Of a stretch of 42,462 bases of DNA, positions 41,978 through 42,462 are shown one piece after another. Every line of letters starts with the position of its first letter. Positions within the stretch are counted from its first letter, which is position 1. The DNA lies in NCBI GenBank assembly GCA_017651465.1, contig JAGCCX010000048.1, positions 1-42,462 of the forward strand, given 5' to 3'. The notes beneath the pieces are model-generated. The model did no database searches. It saw only the letters and a program-made list of their open reading frames with translations, and was not told the origin of the DNA. The translations under genes were made by a program, and so were the position numbers. This DNA is from Bacteroidales bacterium (GTDB lineage: Bacteria; Bacteroidota; Bacteroidia; Bacteroidales; UBA932).

Positions 41978-42462
41978 ATGGCAAGATATACAGGTCCCAG
42001 CACCAAGATCGCCCGTAAGTTCGGCGAGCCTATCTTCGGTTCCGATAAGTATTTCGAGAAGCGTAATTTCCCTCCGGGACAGCACGGTCTGGCCTCCAAG
42101 CGCAAGAAGCAGAAGGAGTACGGCACCCAGCTCAAGGAGAAGCAGAAAGTCAAATATATGTACGGTGTGCTCGAGCGTCAGTTCCGCAACACCTACAACA
42201 AGGCTACCCGTATGGCCGGACAGAAGGGTGAGAACCTCGTTCTCCTCCTCGAGTCCCGTCTCGACAACGTGGTGTACCGTCTGGGCATCGCTCCCAGCCG
42301 CGCCGCCGCCCGCCAGCTCGTATCCCACCACCACATCACCCTCAACGGCAATGTGTGCAGCATCCCCTCCACCCAGGTGAAGGCCGGTGACACCGTGGCC
42401 GTCCGCGAGCGCTCCAAGAGCCTCGAGGTGATCCAGAACAGCGTGGCCTCCGTGACCAAGTA
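41978..42462 (+). CDS. rpsD: 30S ribosomal protein S4 (cut by window edge)
   Basis: The first 161 codons of uS4 (family length about 200), running off the right edge. [18 protein letters not shown] start without the zinc-binding Cys set, [19 protein letters not shown], and the S4 RNA-binding domain [23 protein letters not shown]. It starts 16S assembly and in E. coli represses the alpha operon. rpoA and rplQ are expected next but are outside the window. Confidence 0.97.
   Translation, partial: MARYTGPSTKIARKFGEPIFGSDKYFEKRNFPPGQHGLASKRKKQKEYGTQLKEKQKVKYMYGVLERQFRNTYNKATRMAGQKGENLVLLLESRLDNVVYRLGIAPSRAAARQLVSHHHITLNGNVCSIPSTQVKAGDTVAVRERSKSLEVIQNSVASVTK

Noticed and set aside
1-42462. tRNA genes
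   Set aside because: The intergenic gaps are short; I saw no cloverleaf with a GTTCGANNC arm and matching acceptor stem.

Overview
The window comes from a member of the Bacteroidota, most likely an uncultured gut-type Bacteroidales. The evidence is the TTTG/TAnnTTTG promoter grammar, SusC/SusD, DUF4249, DUF4270, DUF4294 and DUF3098 proteins, and the gene order ftsX-DUF3098-uppP and glycogen synthase-DUF4270. Coding DNA is G+C-rich (high fifties percent by eye). One accessory patch at about 26.5-27.6 kb is clearly A+T-rich.

Layout. (1) 1-234: a leftward promoter with a structured, ORF-less leader (possibly of an rRNA operon beyond the left edge), beside a rightward near-leaderless promoter. 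(2) 235-4991: an outer-membrane barrel protein, then leftward genes for a Wzx-like flippase, a GH20 hexosaminidase and an FrdC/SdhC anchor that lacks frdA/frdB beside it. (3) 5047-25594: one continuous leftward block of eleven genes with no clear internal promoter. In transcription order: MFS sugar permease, SusC, SusD, a SusE/F-like lipoprotein fused to a GLUG beta-helix, SusG-like amylase, BACON lipoprotein, second GH13, SusB-like GH97, then a second TonB receptor, a DUF4249 lipoprotein and an orphan plug-like protein. The first eight form a starch/maltodextrin locus: SusC/D/EF bind and import, SusG cuts at the surface, GH13 and GH97 finish in the periplasm, and the permease moves sugar inward. 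No SusR-like regulator lies in the window. (4) 25705-27964: DUF4294 protein, a strong terminator, an A+T-rich exported protein, an Rhs C-terminal remnant and a repeat cluster. (5) 27965-30768: the leftward envelope operon ftsX-DUF3098-uppP-lpxH; uppP carries an in-frame insert made of two large palindromes. (6) 30837-33381: a GlgA-like GT5 domain protein and a DUF4270 lipoprotein. (7) 33495-42462: a ribosomal protein operon that starts abruptly at rplP and runs through secY, map, infA, rpmJ, rpsM and rpsK into rpsD, cut by the right edge.

Most notable observations: strong depletion of the palindrome CATG (about 14 sites by hand count where roughly 150 would be expected from composition), with six of them in the 26.9-29.3 kb accessory patch; the Rickettsia-palindromic-element-like insert in uppP; the SusE/F-GLUG fusion; the break of the S10 cluster before rplP; three perfect Shine-Dalgarno sequences in a phylum that rarely uses them; and three genes whose promoter -7 box sits 4-6 nt from the start codon.
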